From NCBI RefSeq assembly GCF_024399415.1, contig NZ_CP029257.1, positions 1,573,501 to 1,637,500 on the forward strand: a DNA stretch of 64,000 nt, written 5' to 3'. Source of the DNA: Streptococcus oralis. Lineage in GTDB: Bacteria; Bacillota; Bacilli; Lactobacillales; Streptococcaceae. Within the stretch, counting starts at the first letter, position 1. Every line of letters starts with the position of its first letter. The notes beneath the pieces are model-generated. The model was not told the origin of the DNA. It did not search any database and saw only the letters and a list, made by a program, of their open reading frames with translations. The translations under genes were made by a program, and so were the position numbers. Shown here piece after piece: positions 17,544-28,381 of the stretch.

Positions 17544-18773
17544 TCAGTTTTCGTGTCGTTTCTCTCTCAGATAAGCCTTCAGAGCTGCTACCATTTCTTC
17601 CGGTTTTTCTGCTGAAAAAACACCTGCATAGGCACTTTTAGGTAGTTCCTGGGACTGGGTATTGTCAAAAGTCAAGATCGGTTTATCAAAGCGTGAAATA
17701 TAGTCATAAACAACACTCAACTTGTCATCGTGGTTAATATCAAGATAGACATCTGTCTGCTGGATCAGTTTTTCGACCAAGAGGGGGAAGGTGTTGGGAT
17801 AGAGGGTAACATTTTTAAAACGTGACAAGAGCATGAGTTCCGGTGCCATCGTCGTATAGGCTGCGATGTAGAAATGCACCTCTGGCAAGGCTTGAACCAG
17901 ATAGTCGATTTTCTCAAGATGCCAGGAGTTGGTCAAATTGACACAAGTCATAACTGGCTGATAGACTGTGACTGGATAGTCAATTCCAGCCTGACGCCAT
18001 TTTTCAGTAATGGCAGACCACTCCATCAGATGATAGTGCCACCAAACCTCACGCAAACGCCCAACCGAATGAGTATTCCAAGGTTTGTCCTGAGAGAGGA
18101 AATGCAAGATAGCTGGCAGAGGCTCCAAAGGGATTTGGAAGATAAATTCATGTCCATGTGATGCAGCCCCACTGTCAAAACCAATCTGGAAATTATAGTT
18201 CTGATCCAGAGGAGCATAGCTGTCATGAAAGAGCATATTGAGGATAGACTGGTCCCCTTCACTGACATGTTGGTGTTCCCGCTCCGTCAGCTCAACTAGC
18301 TCTTGTCTCACAGCTTCTGATCGCCATTTTTTGTTATTGATCAAGAGTACACCTGCATTAAAGCCAACTCCAACTCCAAAACAAGATGGTGCCGCGGCCA
18401 AGTAGTTTTCCCCCAAGTCCATTTCAAAGAGGGGCGTCAAATCAGCCGTCACTACCAGATCGCTGTCCAAGTAAAGAACCTTGTCCTCTGCAACAAAATC
18501 AGGGATAAAATAACGGGCAAAGGTCATGTGATTGATATGGGGCAGTTTGTTGCTCCAGTTCATCTGAAACTGGGCGCCAAGCATCTTGACATCCACTAAC
18601 TCACCGCCCATTTGCTCTACTATCGGTCTGAGAGCACGGAACCACTCCTGGGGAATATCCTGGTTAAAGATATAGACCTTGACATGGCTATTATGGTAGC
18701 AGAGAGACTTGAGCGCTGTTTCAATCTGACGAATATAGGCATAATCTCCTGCAAGAACAATTGTTTTTTTCAT
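17544..18773 (-). CDS. GT8 glycosyltransferase with GtfB-like C-terminal domain
   Basis: A 409-residue cytoplasmic protein of two parts. Residues 1-260 are a GT8 domain: IVLAGDYAYI at the start, metal-binding DSD at 103-105, GFNAGVLLIN at 138-146 and HFLSQDKPW at 224-232. Residues about 271-405 are a second domain that resembles the C-terminal part of GtfB, including DVYLDINHDDKL at 341-352 against DLYLDINYRNEL in GtfB. It probably adds a hexose onto the GlcNAc placed by GtfA/GtfB, matching the gly position in S. gordonii; the donor sugar cannot be read from sequence. It is a paralogue of the next gene upstream, 15 bases away. Confidence 0.85.
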   Translation of the reverse strand: MKKTIVLAGDYAYIRQIETALKSLCYHNSHVKVYIFNQDIPQEWFRALRPIVEQMGGELVDVKMLGAQFQMNWSNKLPHINHMTFARYFIPDFVAEDKVLYLDSDLVVTADLTPLFEMDLGENYLAAAPSCFGVGVGFNAGVLLINNKKWRSEAVRQELVELTEREHQHVSEGDQSILNMLFHDSYAPLDQNYNFQIGFDSGAASHGHEFIFQIPLEPLPAILHFLSQDKPWNTHSVGRLREVWWHYHLMEWSAITEKWRQAGIDYPVTVYQPVMTCVNLTNSWHLEKIDYLVQALPEVHFYIAAYTTMAPELMLLSRFKNVTLYPNTFPLLVEKLIQQTDVYLDINHDDKLSVVYDYISRFDKPILTFDNTQSQELPKSAYAGVFSAEKPEEMVAALKAYLREKRHEN

Positions 18774-18788
18774 TTAGTTTCCTTCAGT

Positions 18789-20015
18789 TTACAACGACTG
18801 CTTCTTTGATTCCAAAAGCGTGCGGATAGACTCGATCATTTGACCTACGGCTGCTGGTGAGTAGACATGACTGTAACCACTCGACTCATGACTAGTGGTC
18901 TCAAAAGCAAATATAGGGATTTCTCTTTGCTGCACCTCTTGGATAATGTTTGCAATTTCATCCTCATGATTGATATCCAAGTAAAAGTCAATCTTTTCTA
19001 GGACCTTTTTGACATTCATGGGATTAAAGTAAGGATAGAGGCGTACATTCAGATGCGATTGCAAGTTCATGATTTCCGGCGCAAAATTGGTATGAGCTAG
19101 GATAGAGAACTCAACATCGGGCAATTCTTGGATTAGGTGCTCGATTTGCTCTATGTGACACGTATTGGTAAAAATAGCGGTCGCATACTGAGGAGCTTGA
19201 ACTAAAGATGCCAATCCTTTATGGAAATCACATTTTTTCATGACGATATCAGACCACTCTAGTCCGTAGTAAAACCACCAGTCCTCCCTGAAACGATTGA
19301 GGTTGATTTGGTACCAAGGCTTGTCCCCTGTATAATGGATAATCTTGGCTGACTTCTCAGTAGCAAGAGAATCCCTATACCAAGTATCCATCTGGTAATT
19401 TCGAGCCACTGTATCCATACCAACCATAAAATTATAGGTAGCTGGCAGCGATTTCCAACGACCTTCAAAGAGGTGATTTAACACGCCCTGATCACCAAAA
19501 ACTTGGTCATGCAGTTGGTCTGTCAAGCTCAACAAGTGCTCCGTCACCTTTTCTTGGCGCCAGAGAGCCACATTAATCAGCAAGACACCTGCATTAAAAG
19601 TGCTAGGAACTAGCGCATCTGCGACAGCAGCTACTGGCCAGTCTGCCATATCTTCTAAAAAGAGTTGATCTAGGTTTGATCTAACGATAATATCCGAATC
19701 CATGTACAAGGCTAGATCTTCGCTAACAAACTGAGGAATAAAATAACGAAAGAAAGTTGCATAACTTAAGTGAGCTAGTGGTAAACGATACCCTTTCAAA
19801 CCTTGATGACTAATCTTGACATTGACGATTTTTGAGGCTAGAGGTTCTAAACGTCTCTCCATGAGCTGAAACCATTCAGATGGCAAATCATCATTGAAAA
19901 CATAAAAAGTCACTGCTCGGTTATGGGCACAAATTGACTTGATTGTTGTCTCAATCTTGTCCATATATGCATTATCACCACCGAGTACAATGGCTTTTTG
20001 AAGCTCTTTTTTCAT
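18789..20015 (-). CDS. GT8 glycosyltransferase with GtfB-like C-terminal domain (first gene of export operon)
   Basis: A 408-residue paralogue of the next downstream gene with the same two-part build. The GT8 domain has IVLGGDNAYM near the start, DSD at 106-108, FNAGVLLIN at 140-148 and HYTGDKPW at 227-234. The C-terminal domain (about 275-400) has KIDFYLDINHEDEI. The ATG at 20015 follows AGGGG by five bases; an in-frame ATG seven codons upstream lacks a site. A strong promoter (20100-20128) lies upstream, so this is the first gene of the glycosylation/export operon. It likely extends the adhesin glycan after GtfA/GtfB; the sugar is unknown. Confidence 0.85.
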   Translation of the reverse strand: MKKELQKAIVLGGDNAYMDKIETTIKSICAHNRAVTFYVFNDDLPSEWFQLMERRLEPLASKIVNVKISHQGLKGYRLPLAHLSYATFFRYFIPQFVSEDLALYMDSDIIVRSNLDQLFLEDMADWPVAAVADALVPSTFNAGVLLINVALWRQEKVTEHLLSLTDQLHDQVFGDQGVLNHLFEGRWKSLPATYNFMVGMDTVARNYQMDTWYRDSLATEKSAKIIHYTGDKPWYQINLNRFREDWWFYYGLEWSDIVMKKCDFHKGLASLVQAPQYATAIFTNTCHIEQIEHLIQELPDVEFSILAHTNFAPEIMNLQSHLNVRLYPYFNPMNVKKVLEKIDFYLDINHEDEIANIIQEVQQREIPIFAFETTSHESSGYSHVYSPAAVGQMIESIRTLLESKKQSL

Positions 20016-20099
20016 TTCGTCCCCTTTTCTTTTCACATTCTTTTGGCTACTTTTCTACTACTATAGTTCTGATTTTTTCGATGATTATCTCACCTTCCT

Positions 20100-20128
20100 A
20101 TTATACCTTTTCCCCTAGTTTATTTCAA
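20100..20128 (-). promoter_or_regulatory. Promoter of the glycosylation/accessory Sec operon
   Basis: Minus-strand TTGAAA, 17-base spacer, TATAAT, about 85 bases before the first GT8 gene and after the adhesin terminator. The export operon can therefore be expressed independently of the adhesin. Confidence 0.75.
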
Positions 20129-20162
20129 ACTCAAAAGAGGATTTCCCTCTTCTCACATATAG

Positions 20163-20199
20163 AAAAAACCTTTGAAAAATCATGTTTTCAAAGGTTTTC
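20163..20199 (-). terminator. Intrinsic terminator after the SRR adhesin
   Basis: A 14-bp stem (AAAACCTTTGAAAA with TTTTCAAAGGTTTT) with a six-base loop and U-rich flanks, 36 bases past the adhesin stop. It separates adhesin and operon transcripts. Confidence 0.85.
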
Positions 20200-20234
20200 C
20201 ATTTTACTATTTATTCATTGATTTTTATATCTTA

Positions 20235-23200
20235 TCAATGACTTTCTTGATCGTCATTCTGACTCTTCTTGGCAAGAAGACCGATACCTGTCACAGCTGC
20301 CAATGCTCCCAATAAAGCAGATGCTACGGAAGTCGACGCTCCTGTATTTGGCAAGACTTGTTTTGGCTTGCTTGAAGCAGATTGACCTTGTCTTGTAATG
20401 TTTGCCATTGAGAGAGAGGTGCTTGTTGAAGTAGATGCCAGAGCACTTGCTGACGCAGATCTACTAATAGAATCTGAAGTTGAGAGACTAGTGATAATCG
20501 ACGCTGACTCGCTCACTGACATGCTTGCTGAAACCGAAGTACTTGCTAGAGTCGATTCACTGGCTAACATGCTAGCTGAGAGTGATTCGCTCACTGAAGT
20601 ACTTGTTGAGATCGAAGCACTCTCCAACGCCAACTCGTCTGCTAGCATACTTGCAGAAGTTGATGTACTTGTTGATACCGATTGGCTAGCACTGACTGAT
20701 GCAGACTGGCTCGAGCTTACAGATACAGACTCACTCGCGCTGGCAGATGCAGACTGGCTAGCGCTGGCTGAAGCCGATTCGCTTGAGCTGACTGAGGCTG
20801 ACTGGCTGGCACTCAATGAAGCCGATTGACTCGAGCTTACTGAGGCGGACTCACTTGAGCTTGCCGAAGCTGATTGACTCAAGCTTACTGATGCTGACTG
20901 ACTAGCGCTCACTGAGGCTGACTGACTCGAACTTGCCGATGCCAATTGACTCGAGCTGGCTGAAGCGGATTCGCTCGAACTTACCGAAGCAGACTGACTA
21001 GCGCTTACTGATGCAGATTGGCTTGAGCTTATAGATACTGATTGACTAGCGCTGGCTGAGGCTGACTGGCTTGAGCTTGCTGACGCAGATTGACTCGAGC
21101 TGACTGATGCGGATTGGCTTGCGCTAACTGAAGCGGATTGGCTTGAACTTACTGATGCGGACTGACTCGAGCTTACAGACGCAGACTGACTGGCGCTCAC
21201 TGACGCTGATTGGCTAGCACTCGCTGAAGCTGATTGGCTCGAGCTTACAGATGCAGACTGACTGGCACTCACTGAAGCGGATTGACTAGCACTTACTGAT
21301 GTTGATTCACTTGCGCTGGCTGAAGCGGACTCACTTGCGCTTACTGAAGCGGATTGACTCGAGCTTACAGACGCAGACTGACTGGCGCTCACTGACGCTG
21401 ATTGGCTAGCGCTCGCTGATGCCGATTCGCTTGAACTTACTGAAGCTGACTGGCTAGCACTCGCTGAAGCTGATTGGCTCGAACTTACAGATGCAGACTG
21501 ACTGGCACTTACTGATGCTGATTCACTTGCGCTGGCTGAAGCTGATTGACTCGAACTTACAGATGCAGACTCACTCGAACTTACTGAGGCAGACTGACTT
21601 GCGCTCACTGAAGCGGATTGGCTCGCGCTCACTGAAGCAGATTCGCTGGAGCTTACAGACGCTGATTGACTCGAGCTTACTGATGCAGACTGACTCGAGC
21701 TGGCTGACGCAGATTCACTTGCGCTCACTGATGCGGATTGACTAGCACTCACTGATGCGGATTGGCTCGAGCTTACAGACGCTGACTGACTCGAGCTGGC
21801 TGACGCAGATTCACTTGCGCTCACTGAAGCGGACTGACTCGAACTTGCTGAGGCTGATTCACTTGCGCTCGCTGAGGCTGATTCGCTGGAGCTGACTGAG
21901 GCTGACTGGCTGGTGCTTACTGAAACAGACTGACTTGCACTCACTGACGCTGATTGGCTGGCGCTGGCTGAAGCGGATTGACTTGCACTTACTGATGCAG
22001 ATCGGCTGGTGCTTACTGAGGCTGATTCACTCGCACTTACCGATGCTGACTCACTGGCGCTCACCGAAGCAGACTCACTCGAACTTACTGAAGCGGACTC
22101 ACTTGCGCTTGCTGAAGCTGACTGACTCGAACTTACTGAGGCAGACTCACTCGAACTTGCTGAAGCCGATTGGCTCGAACTCACCGATGCAGACTGACTG
22201 GCACTCACTGACGCTGACTGACTGGCACTCACTGACGCCGATTGACTGGAGCTGGCTGAGGCAGACTGGCTGGAGCTTACTGAAGCAGATTCACTTGAAC
22301 TTACTGAAGCGGACTGACTGGCACTCGTTGAAGCGGACTGGCTCGAACTTACTGAAGCGGATTGGCTGGAGCTTACCGATGCTGATTGACTCGCACTTGC
22401 TGAAGCAGACTGACTTGAGCTTACGGACGCTGACTGGCTAGCACTTGCAGATGCTGATTGGCTCGAACTTGCTGAGGCAGATTGGCTGGCACTCAATGAA
22501 GCCGATTGACTCGAGCTTGCAGATGCTGACTGGCTGGAGCTTACTGAGGCAGACTGGCTCGCGCTCGCTGAAGCGGATTGGCTGGAGCTTACCGATGCTG
22601 ATCGACTCGCACTTGCTGAAGCAGACTGACTTGAGCTTACGGACGCTGACTGGCTCGAACTTGCTGAGGCTGACTGACTCGAGCTCAATGATGCAGACTG
22701 GCTCGAGCTGACTGAAGCTGACTCACTCGCACTTACAGATGCAGATTCGCTTGAACTTACAGATGCAGATTCGCTTGAACTTACAGATGCTGATTGGCTT
22801 GCACTCAATGAAGCTGACTGGCTCGAACTTACTGAAGCGGATTGGCTTGCACTCGCTGAAGCTGACTGACTCGAGCTCAATGATGCAGACTGGCTCGAGC
22901 TGACTGAAGCTGACTCACTCGCACTTACAGAAGCGGATTGGCTCGCGCTCGCTGAGGCTGACTCACTTGCACTCGCTGAAGCTGACTGACTTGAGCTAAC
23001 TGATGCAGATTTGCTTGAGCTGGCTGAGGCGGATTCGCTTGTGCTTACTGAAGCGGATTGACTAGAGCTCAATGATGCAGACTGGCTCGAGCTGACTGAA
23101 GCTGACTCACTCGCACTTACAGAAGCGGATTGGCTGGCACTCACTGAAGCGGATTGACTAGAGCTCACTGACGCTGATTGACTCGAGCTCGCTGATGCAG

Positions 23201-25913
23201 ATTCACTTGCACTTACTGAGGCGGATTGACTTGCACTTGCAGATGCTGATTGGCTGGAGCTTGTAGATGCAGACTGACTTGCACTCACTGAAGCGGATTG
23301 ACTTGCACTTACCGAGGCTGATTGGCTGGAGCTTGTAGATGCAGACTGACTTGCACTCACTGAAGCGGATTGACTTGCACTTACTGAGGCTGATTCACTT
23401 GTGCTTACTGAGGCAGACTGACTAGCACTTACCGAAGCTGACTGGCTTGCGCTCACTGATGCTGATTGACTTGCACTCGCTGAGGCTGACTCACTCGCAC
23501 TTACAGAAGCGGATTGACTAGCACTCGCTGAAGCTGACTGACTAGCACTTACTGATGCTGACTCACTTGCACTCAATGATGCAGATTGACTCGAGCTCGC
23601 TGAAGCGGATTGACTCGAGCTTACAGATGCAGATTCGCTTGAACTTACTGAGGCGGATTGACTAGCACTCAATGATGCAGATTGGCTGGAGCTTACTGAG
23701 GCTGATTGACTAGCACTTGCTGAAGCAGACTGGCTATTACTTACTGAAATTGACGCTTGATTTGGCGTGATTTGTCCATTAAATGTATCTGAAACCAAAC
23801 CATCCACTGTCGTACTTGCAGTCACCGGTCCACTAGGAAGTCGTCCTCCATTACGATCATATACCTTCTTCAGCTCATTTGCAGTAAAGGTTACACTAGT
23901 CGAGCTCACCGTTGCTTGTTTGGTGAACGTCTCCCCTGCAATTGTAAGAGTAACAGTCCCACCTGGAGTCACACTATCTACCGTAATCGCTTGATTTGTG
24001 AGACCACCTTTTTCGTTAAGGAAACGTTCTTCAATTCTAGGTGTCTGAGGGCGAACCTCAATCGGAATCTCTACTTCATCCGTACTTCCATCTGGATAAG
24101 TTACCACTGCAGTCAAATTATGCCGACCAGCAGACAAATTCGTATTGGTTCCAGATTTCCAAGTATAGGTTGTTCTAGTTCCCTTAGTAATTCCTGTAGT
24201 AGGTAATTCTGGTGTCCCTGTAGCATTCGTGATGTACTGACTGGCTTCACCAACAGAAACAGTCCCTGAATTGGCCGTTAGAGTAAAGTTTCGATTCACC
24301 TCAGCATTGATAGCTGGTTCGTACTTTTCAGACTGAGCATGAACTTCAAATTGAATTGCGGCAGGGTTGGCTGTTAAATCTTTTACAAGACCTACGTCAG
24401 TAGTATTTCCGCTAAAATTCCCTTCCTGATCATAGGTGAAAACATAACGGGTCCACAAACTATTTACTGCTTGATTTTTTCCAACAGAACCCGTGATTGA
24501 AACGGTGAAAGGATTTGATGCTGTAGCATTTCCATCTTTGGCTAGTTTATTTGTCGGAACAATCATGCTGATACTTTGACCATTACTCGTAGTGAATGAG
24601 ACAACAGTTGAAGTAGCCGGATAGGCCGCGGGAACAGCAGTAGGAACAAATTTTGCATGTTCAATTCGACCACTGTTATCAGTAAACTCAATGGTCGCAG
24701 AAAAATTTTCTTCTCGATAAATTTTAAATTTTTGTCCTTCTAGAACTGCGCCACCTGTAACGGTTATTTTCTGAAGTTCTGGCTTCTCTGTATCCCTAGC
24801 AGCTCTGAAGCTAGCAGTATTTGAAGCTTTGGTCAAAGCTTGTCCATTTCTGCTGTCACGAGGTCCAGAGTTGGCACGTAACACAGCATTTGCAATACTA
24901 TTTCGAGCTTCTGTAGCTTTTTGTAGGATAGTGGCAAGATCAGAAACCTCCCCTTTCAAGGCTTCTGCTATCTCATTCTTCGCTAGACTAGCCTTGGCAA
25001 TCGCCTCATCCGAGTTCGGAAGTCCCTGCGCTTGAGCTAGAAACTGCCCAATCTCAGCAGACAAGGCCTCTAATTTCTTCCGTTTTTCTTCATTTTGTTT
25101 TTCCGTCATGGCAACGGAAGTCATTGTGAGACCTGATTCAGCCGTCACATCTTCATTCTTTACAAGACCAGACTCACTTTGAGGCAAGGATTCTGTAGAA
25201 AAATCAACTGCTTTTAATTCTTTTGAAGGTTGTGATTCTTTCACTGTCTCCCGAGCTGGCTCACTTGCTTGGTACTGACTTTGAACACCAACTGAAGCTC
25301 TCTCTGACAGATTACTATTCGCTTGATTTTGTGTTCCAAGGGATTCACTTGAACTAGCAGTTACACTTTGACTGTTTGCCAAAGATTGACTAGTAGAAGC
25401 AGATTGGCTCATCGACTGGCTCATACTAGAAGAGCTTGAGGCACTGATGGACTGACTCGTAGAGGCAGATTGACTGGCGCTCTGCGAATTGAATTCTGAC
25501 AATGACTGGCTTTGACTGGTAGACAGAGACAAGCTAGCAGTATCTTGATGATCCTGAGTCGTCCCCAGTACTACTGAATCTCTCGTCGCCAAGGTATCTT
25601 TTGATTCGACAGTCTTTTCAACAGCGACTGCATCATTGGCATAAACACGCGTTTGCGTCGCAGCAAAACCACCTAAGATCGTCCCCGTAGCTGCTATCCC
25701 TTTCAAGACATCCAAGCCCGTCAACTTCTGACCTTCTTGCTTTTCAACCATTTCTGTCTTTACTTGGCTCGTATCCGCGCTTCCACGCATCACCTTAAAT
25801 AAGCCAAAAAGGGAAGTCGAGGCCCGTAGCCAATGCTTCCCTGATTTGATTAATTTGTACCGTGTCACACGGTCTGTTTCTCTATATTCACCTTTCTGGC
25901 GTCTAAAAAACAT
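20235..25913 (-). CDS. Serine-rich-repeat adhesin with accessory Sec signal, siglec-like region and LPNTG anchor
   Basis: An 1892-residue surface glycoprotein. Residues 1-92 are a long signal peptide with the accessory-Sec motif (KLIKSGKHW at 20-28; Ile replaces Tyr of the KxYKxGKxW consensus, as in Fap1) and likely cleavage after VYA92. Residues about 125-190 are a short serine-rich region, 270-350 a helical segment, and 378-535 a likely siglec-like domain with WTRY at 487-490 matching the aromatic-T-R-X sialic-acid motif. Residues 540-620 and 625-718 are β-rich domains, the first ending in [16 protein letters not shown] second serine-rich region (about 727-1747) of 8-residue repeats follows, then a degenerate stalk, LPNTG at 1854-1858, a membrane helix and a charged tail. 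It should be glycosylated by GtfA/B, exported by SecA2/Y2 and anchored by sortase. Sialoglycan binding is a prediction. Confidence 0.93.
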   Translation of the reverse strand: MFFRRQKGEYRETDRVTRYKLIKSGKHWLRASTSLFGLFKVMRGSADTSQVKTEMVEKQEGQKLTGLDVLKGIAATGTILGGFAATQTRVYANDAVAVEKTVESKDTLATRDSVVLGTTQDHQDTASLSLSTSQSQSLSEFNSQSASQSASTSQSISASSSSSMSQSMSQSASTSQSLANSQSVTASSSESLGTQNQANSNLSERASVGVQSQYQASEPARETVKESQPSKELKAVDFSTESLPQSESGLVKNEDVTAESGLTMTSVAMTEKQNEEKRKKLEALSAEIGQFLAQAQGLPNSDEAIAKASLAKNEIAEALKGEVSDLATILQKATEARNSIANAVLRANSGPRDSRNGQALTKASNTASFRAARDTEKPELQKITVTGGAVLEGQKFKIYREENFSATIEFTDNSGRIEHAKFVPTAVPAAYPATSTVVSFTTSNGQSISMIVPTNKLAKDGNATASNPFTVSITGSVGKNQAVNSLWTRYVFTYDQEGNFSGNTTDVGLVKDLTANPAAIQFEVHAQSEKYEPAINAEVNRNFTLTANSGTVSVGEASQYITNATGTPELPTTGITKGTRTTYTWKSGTNTNLSAGRHNLTAVVTYPDGSTDEVEIPIEVRPQTPRIEERFLNEKGGLTNQAITVDSVTPGGTVTLTIAGETFTKQATVSSTSVTFTANELKKVYDRNGGRLPSGPVTASTTVDGLVSDTFNGQITPNQASISVSNSQSASASASQSASVSSSQSASLSASQSASVSSSESASVSSSQSASASSSQSASLSASESASVSASQSASASASQSASVSASESASASASQSASVSASQSASVSASQSASVSTSESASVSASQSASVSASQSASTSSSQSASVSASQSASVSASQSASTSSSQSASASASQSASVSASESASASSSQSASVSSSQSASVSASQSASVSASESASVSSSQSASLSSSQSASVSTSESASASSSKSASVSSSQSASASASESASASASQSASVSASESASVSSSQSASLSSSQSASASASQSASVSSSQSASLSASQSASVSSSESASVSSSESASVSASESASVSSSQSASLSSSQSASASSSQSASVSSSQSASASASRSASVSSSQSASASASQSASVSSSQSASASSSQSASLSASQSASASSSQSASASASQSASVSSSQSASASASQSASVSSSQSASVSSSQSASTSASQSASVSSSESASVSSSQSASASSSQSASVSASQSASVSASQSASVSSSQSASASSSESASVSSSQSASASASESASVSSSESASVSASESASVSASESASVSTSRSASVSASQSASASASQSASVSASQSVSVSTSQSASVSSSESASASASESASASSSQSASVSASESASASSSQSASVSSSQSASVSASQSASVSASESASASSSQSASVSSSQSASVSSSESASVSASQSASVSASQSASVSSSESASVSSSQSASASASESASVSASQSASVSSSQSASASASQSASVSSSESASASASQSASVSASQSASVSSSQSASVSASESASASASESTSVSASQSASVSASQSASVSSSQSASASASQSASVSASQSASVSSSQSASVSSSQSASVSASQSASVSSSQSASASSSQSASASASQSVSISSSQSASVSASQSASVSSSESASASSSQLASASSSQSASVSASQSASVSLSQSASASSSESASVSSSQSASLSASQSASVSSSESASASASQSASASASESVSVSSSQSASVSASQSVSTSTSTSASMLADELALESASISTSTSVSESLSASMLASESTLASTSVSASMSVSESASIITSLSTSDSISRSASASALASTSTSTSLSMANITRQGQSASSKPKQVLPNTGASTSVASALLGALAAVTGIGLLAKKSQNDDQESH
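20673..23735 (-). repeat. SRR2 tandem repeat tract of the adhesin
   Basis: About 3 kb of 24-base tandem units (around 127) coding for SAS[V/A/L/T]S[A/S/T]S[Q/E]. The third base of many codons varies between units, so DNA identity is lower than protein identity. The first and third serines of each unit are constant. Such tracts are prone to length change and to assembly collapse. Confidence 0.9.
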
Positions 25914-25968
25914 GTTACTTCCCTCTATATAAAAAAGAATTTATTCACCTATAAAATACTATCTTTTT

Positions 25969-25997
25969 ATTATATACCAAATATACCTACAATTCAA
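25969..25997 (-). promoter_or_regulatory. Promoter of the SRR adhesin gene
   Basis: Minus-strand TTGAAT, 17-base spacer, TATAAT, about 56 bases before the adhesin ATG. A ribosome site GAGGGA lies close to the start. Confidence 0.75.
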
Positions 25998-26195
25998 TAT
26001 CTATAACACACTCTAAAGAAAGAAAATGATTTCAAAAATAACTTGATTTCAAATCTATTCTGTTTTTTCAATATAATCTTCATTTTATTGTTCTATTAAT
26101 ATATTTTATTTATTTTTTAACCATTTCCAAATGCTTTAAAATTTGAGCAAATAATTCCAATCACTCAGGGAATTGATTTTTATTCAAAATATAGA
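25998..26195. other. Very AT-rich spacer upstream of the adhesin promoter
   Basis: About 200 bases dominated by A/T runs, with no open frame or repeat that I can support. It could be curved DNA or a binding region for global regulators acting on the adhesin promoter; nothing specific is visible. Confidence 0.5.
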
Positions 26196-26739
26196 AAAAG
26201 TCCATGAATCAATAGCATCCACAGACTTTTAGGAGTAGAGTATTTAAAGGTAGTTTCACAAATGAACTAATGAGACCGGTAGCCGAGGTAACTTTCTATC
26301 CTTTCCAACAAAAAATTCCATACTAATTAATAGCCGTAATCTACGACACTGAGTTTTACAAATCGATTTCATTTGTAAAACGTGGTTACGACGGAAAAAT
26401 CCACGAATCGATAATATTCGTGGATTTTTCCTAGTGAAGCGTTTAGGTAAGCAGCCATAGCAGTTACCTATTATTAGATTACGACACTGAGTTTTACGAC
26501 GTAAAGTTTTACGAATCGATAATATTCGTAAAACTTTACTAGTGGAGCGCCTAGCCAAGTTCCATAGAAACTTGTCGTTAGTTACTTAGATTGTAACATA
26601 AACAAATAAATTTCTTGAACAACGACACGGAGTTTGGCAAATCGATTCTATTTGCCAAACGTAGTTAGTAAGGCAGTTAGCTAGTTCGCAAAATAGCGAC
26701 TAGCGTCCAACAATTAGGAACTTTAGTTCCAATTGTTGG
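26196..26739. repeat. Array of hairpins with differing stems and a common loop type
   Basis: Six inverted repeats lie between prfC and the adhesin. Four are perfect: 26353-26381 (11 bp), 26393-26431 (16 bp), 26501-26539 (16 bp) and 26632-26660 (11 bp). All four have a 7-base loop starting CGAT, and their arms end AAT/ATT at the loop. 26196-26230 has the same build with loop CAATAGC and three mismatches. 26707-26739 is a 14-bp stem with another loop (TTTA). The flank ACGACAC(T/G)GAG precedes three of them. Most lack a T tract, so they are not ordinary terminators; 26196-26230 is followed by U-rich sequence on the minus strand and might end the prfC transcript. I cannot match them to BOX, RUP or SPRITE elements. 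Confidence 0.8.
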
Positions 26740-26746
26740 TGCTGAG

Positions 26747-28291
26747 TTACATTTTTTCCTCCAACTCCACATCTGGATACTTATCCGCAAACCAGCGGAG
26801 GGCAAAGTCATTTTCAAAGAGGAAGACTGGTTGGTCGAAGCGGTCCTTGGCCAAGATATTGCGGCTTGAGGACATCCGCTCATCCAAGTCCTCAGGCTTG
26901 ATCCAACGAACGGTCTTTTTACCCATTGGGCTCATGACTACTTCGGCATTGTACTCGCCTTCCATGCGGTGCTTAAAGACTTCAAACTGAAGTTGTCCGA
27001 CAGCGCCTAGCATGTACTCGCCTGTTTGGTAATTCTTATAAAGCTGAATGGCTCCTTCTTGCACCAATTGCTCAATCCCCTTGTGGAAGGATTTTTGTTT
27101 CATGACGTTCTTAGCAGAAACTTTCATGAAAATTTCAGGAGTAAAGGTTGGAAGGGGTTCAAATTCAAACTTATTTTTTCCAACCGTCAAGGTGTCTCCA
27201 ACTTGATAGGTACCCGTATCATAAACCCCGATGATATCTCCAGCCACGGCATTAGTCACATTCTCACGACTTTCAGCCATAAACTGAGTCACATTCGATA
27301 GTTTGGCAGTCTTACCAGTACGAGGCAGATTGACACTCATTCCACGCTCAAATTCACCTGATACGATACGAACAAAGGCGATACGGTCACGGTGACGAGG
27401 GTCCATGTTGGCTTGGATTTTAAAGACAAATCCTGAGAAATCCTTGTCATAAGGATCCACAATTTCGCCATCTGTTTTCTTGTGGCCATGTGGTTCTGGA
27501 GCAAACTTAAGGAAGGTCTCAAGGAAGGTCTGCACACCAAAGTTAGTCAAGGCTGAACCAAAGAAGACTGGAGTCAGTTCTCCTGCAAGAATAGCTTCTT
27601 CTGAAAACTCATTTCCAGCTTCATTTAAAAGCTCAATATCATCTTTAACTTGCTCGTAGAAAGGATTGCTACCAAAAAGCTTGTCCCCATCTTCTAGGCT
27701 AGCAAAACGCTCATCACCCTTGTAAAGTTCCAGGCGTTGGTTATAGAGGTCATAGAGCCCTTCAAAGGCTTTCCCCATCCCGATTGGCCAGTTCATAGGA
27801 TAGCTCGCAATACCAAGGACTTCTTCTAGTTCTTGCAAGAGGTCCAGTGGCTCACGACCGTCACGGTCCAGCTTGTTCATAAAGGTAAAGACTGGAATGC
27901 CACGGTGCTTCACAACCTCAAACAATTTCTTGGTTTGGGCCTCGATACCCTTGGCAGAGTCCACGACCATGACCGCAGCATCCACCGCCATCAAGGTACG
28001 ATAGGTATCTTCTGAGAAGTCCTCGTGCCCTGGTGTGTCGAGGATGTTCACGCGCTTGCCATCGTAGTCAAACTGCATAACAGATGAAGTGACCGAAATC
28101 CCACGTTGTTTCTCGATATCCATCCAGTCAGACTTGGCAAAAGTCCCTGTTTTCTTTCCTTTAACCGTACCAGCCTCACGAATCTCGCCCCCAAAGTAAA
28201 GCAACTGCTCAGTAATAGTTGTCTTCCCCGCGTCCGGGTGGGAGATGATGGCAAAGGTACGGCGTTTCTTGATTTCTTCTTGAATAGTCAT
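26747..28291 (-). CDS. prfC: Peptide chain release factor 3 (RF3)
   Basis: A 514-residue translational GTPase that frees RF1/RF2 from the ribosome after peptide release. G1 is SHPDAGKTT (residues 18-26), G3 DTPGHEDF, and G4 MNKLDRD. The residues after the G domain ([18 protein letters not shown]) and the domain 2-3 block ([21 protein letters not shown]) are typical of RF3. The length is the family's usual. It is a single gene with its own promoter, transcribed toward the hairpin array and the adhesin. Confidence 0.95.
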   Translation of the reverse strand: MTIQEEIKKRRTFAIISHPDAGKTTITEQLLYFGGEIREAGTVKGKKTGTFAKSDWMDIEKQRGISVTSSVMQFDYDGKRVNILDTPGHEDFSEDTYRTLMAVDAAVMVVDSAKGIEAQTKKLFEVVKHRGIPVFTFMNKLDRDGREPLDLLQELEEVLGIASYPMNWPIGMGKAFEGLYDLYNQRLELYKGDERFASLEDGDKLFGSNPFYEQVKDDIELLNEAGNEFSEEAILAGELTPVFFGSALTNFGVQTFLETFLKFAPEPHGHKKTDGEIVDPYDKDFSGFVFKIQANMDPRHRDRIAFVRIVSGEFERGMSVNLPRTGKTAKLSNVTQFMAESRENVTNAVAGDIIGVYDTGTYQVGDTLTVGKNKFEFEPLPTFTPEIFMKVSAKNVMKQKSFHKGIEQLVQEGAIQLYKNYQTGEYMLGAVGQLQFEVFKHRMEGEYNAEVVMSPMGKKTVRWIKPEDLDERMSSSRNILAKDRFDQPVFLFENDFALRWFADKYPDVELEEKM

Positions 28292-28381
28292 AAGTTCTCT
28301 TTCTTTGATCTTCTATTTTTAGTTGTTTCAGTAGCTAAGAATGATGTTTACATTGGATTTTACCATTCCTTTCAACTCTCC

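Noticed and set aside
20398-22711. Several open frames on the + strand opposite the serine-rich repeats
   Set aside because: They arise from the repeat codon pattern read backwards; composition is monotonous (Leu/Ala/Asp or Leu/Thr/Ser/Met) and no ribosome sites precede them.
26256-26558. 100-codon open frame on the minus strand
   Set aside because: It runs through the hairpin repeats, its basic Arg/Lys-rich translation repeats the palindromes (RKTLRRKTQCR, RFTRKNPRILSIR), and it has no ribosome site.
26343-26660. Possible CRISPR array
   Set aside because: Repeats are palindromes with changing stems, spacing is irregular, there are no unique spacers of constant length and no cas genes.
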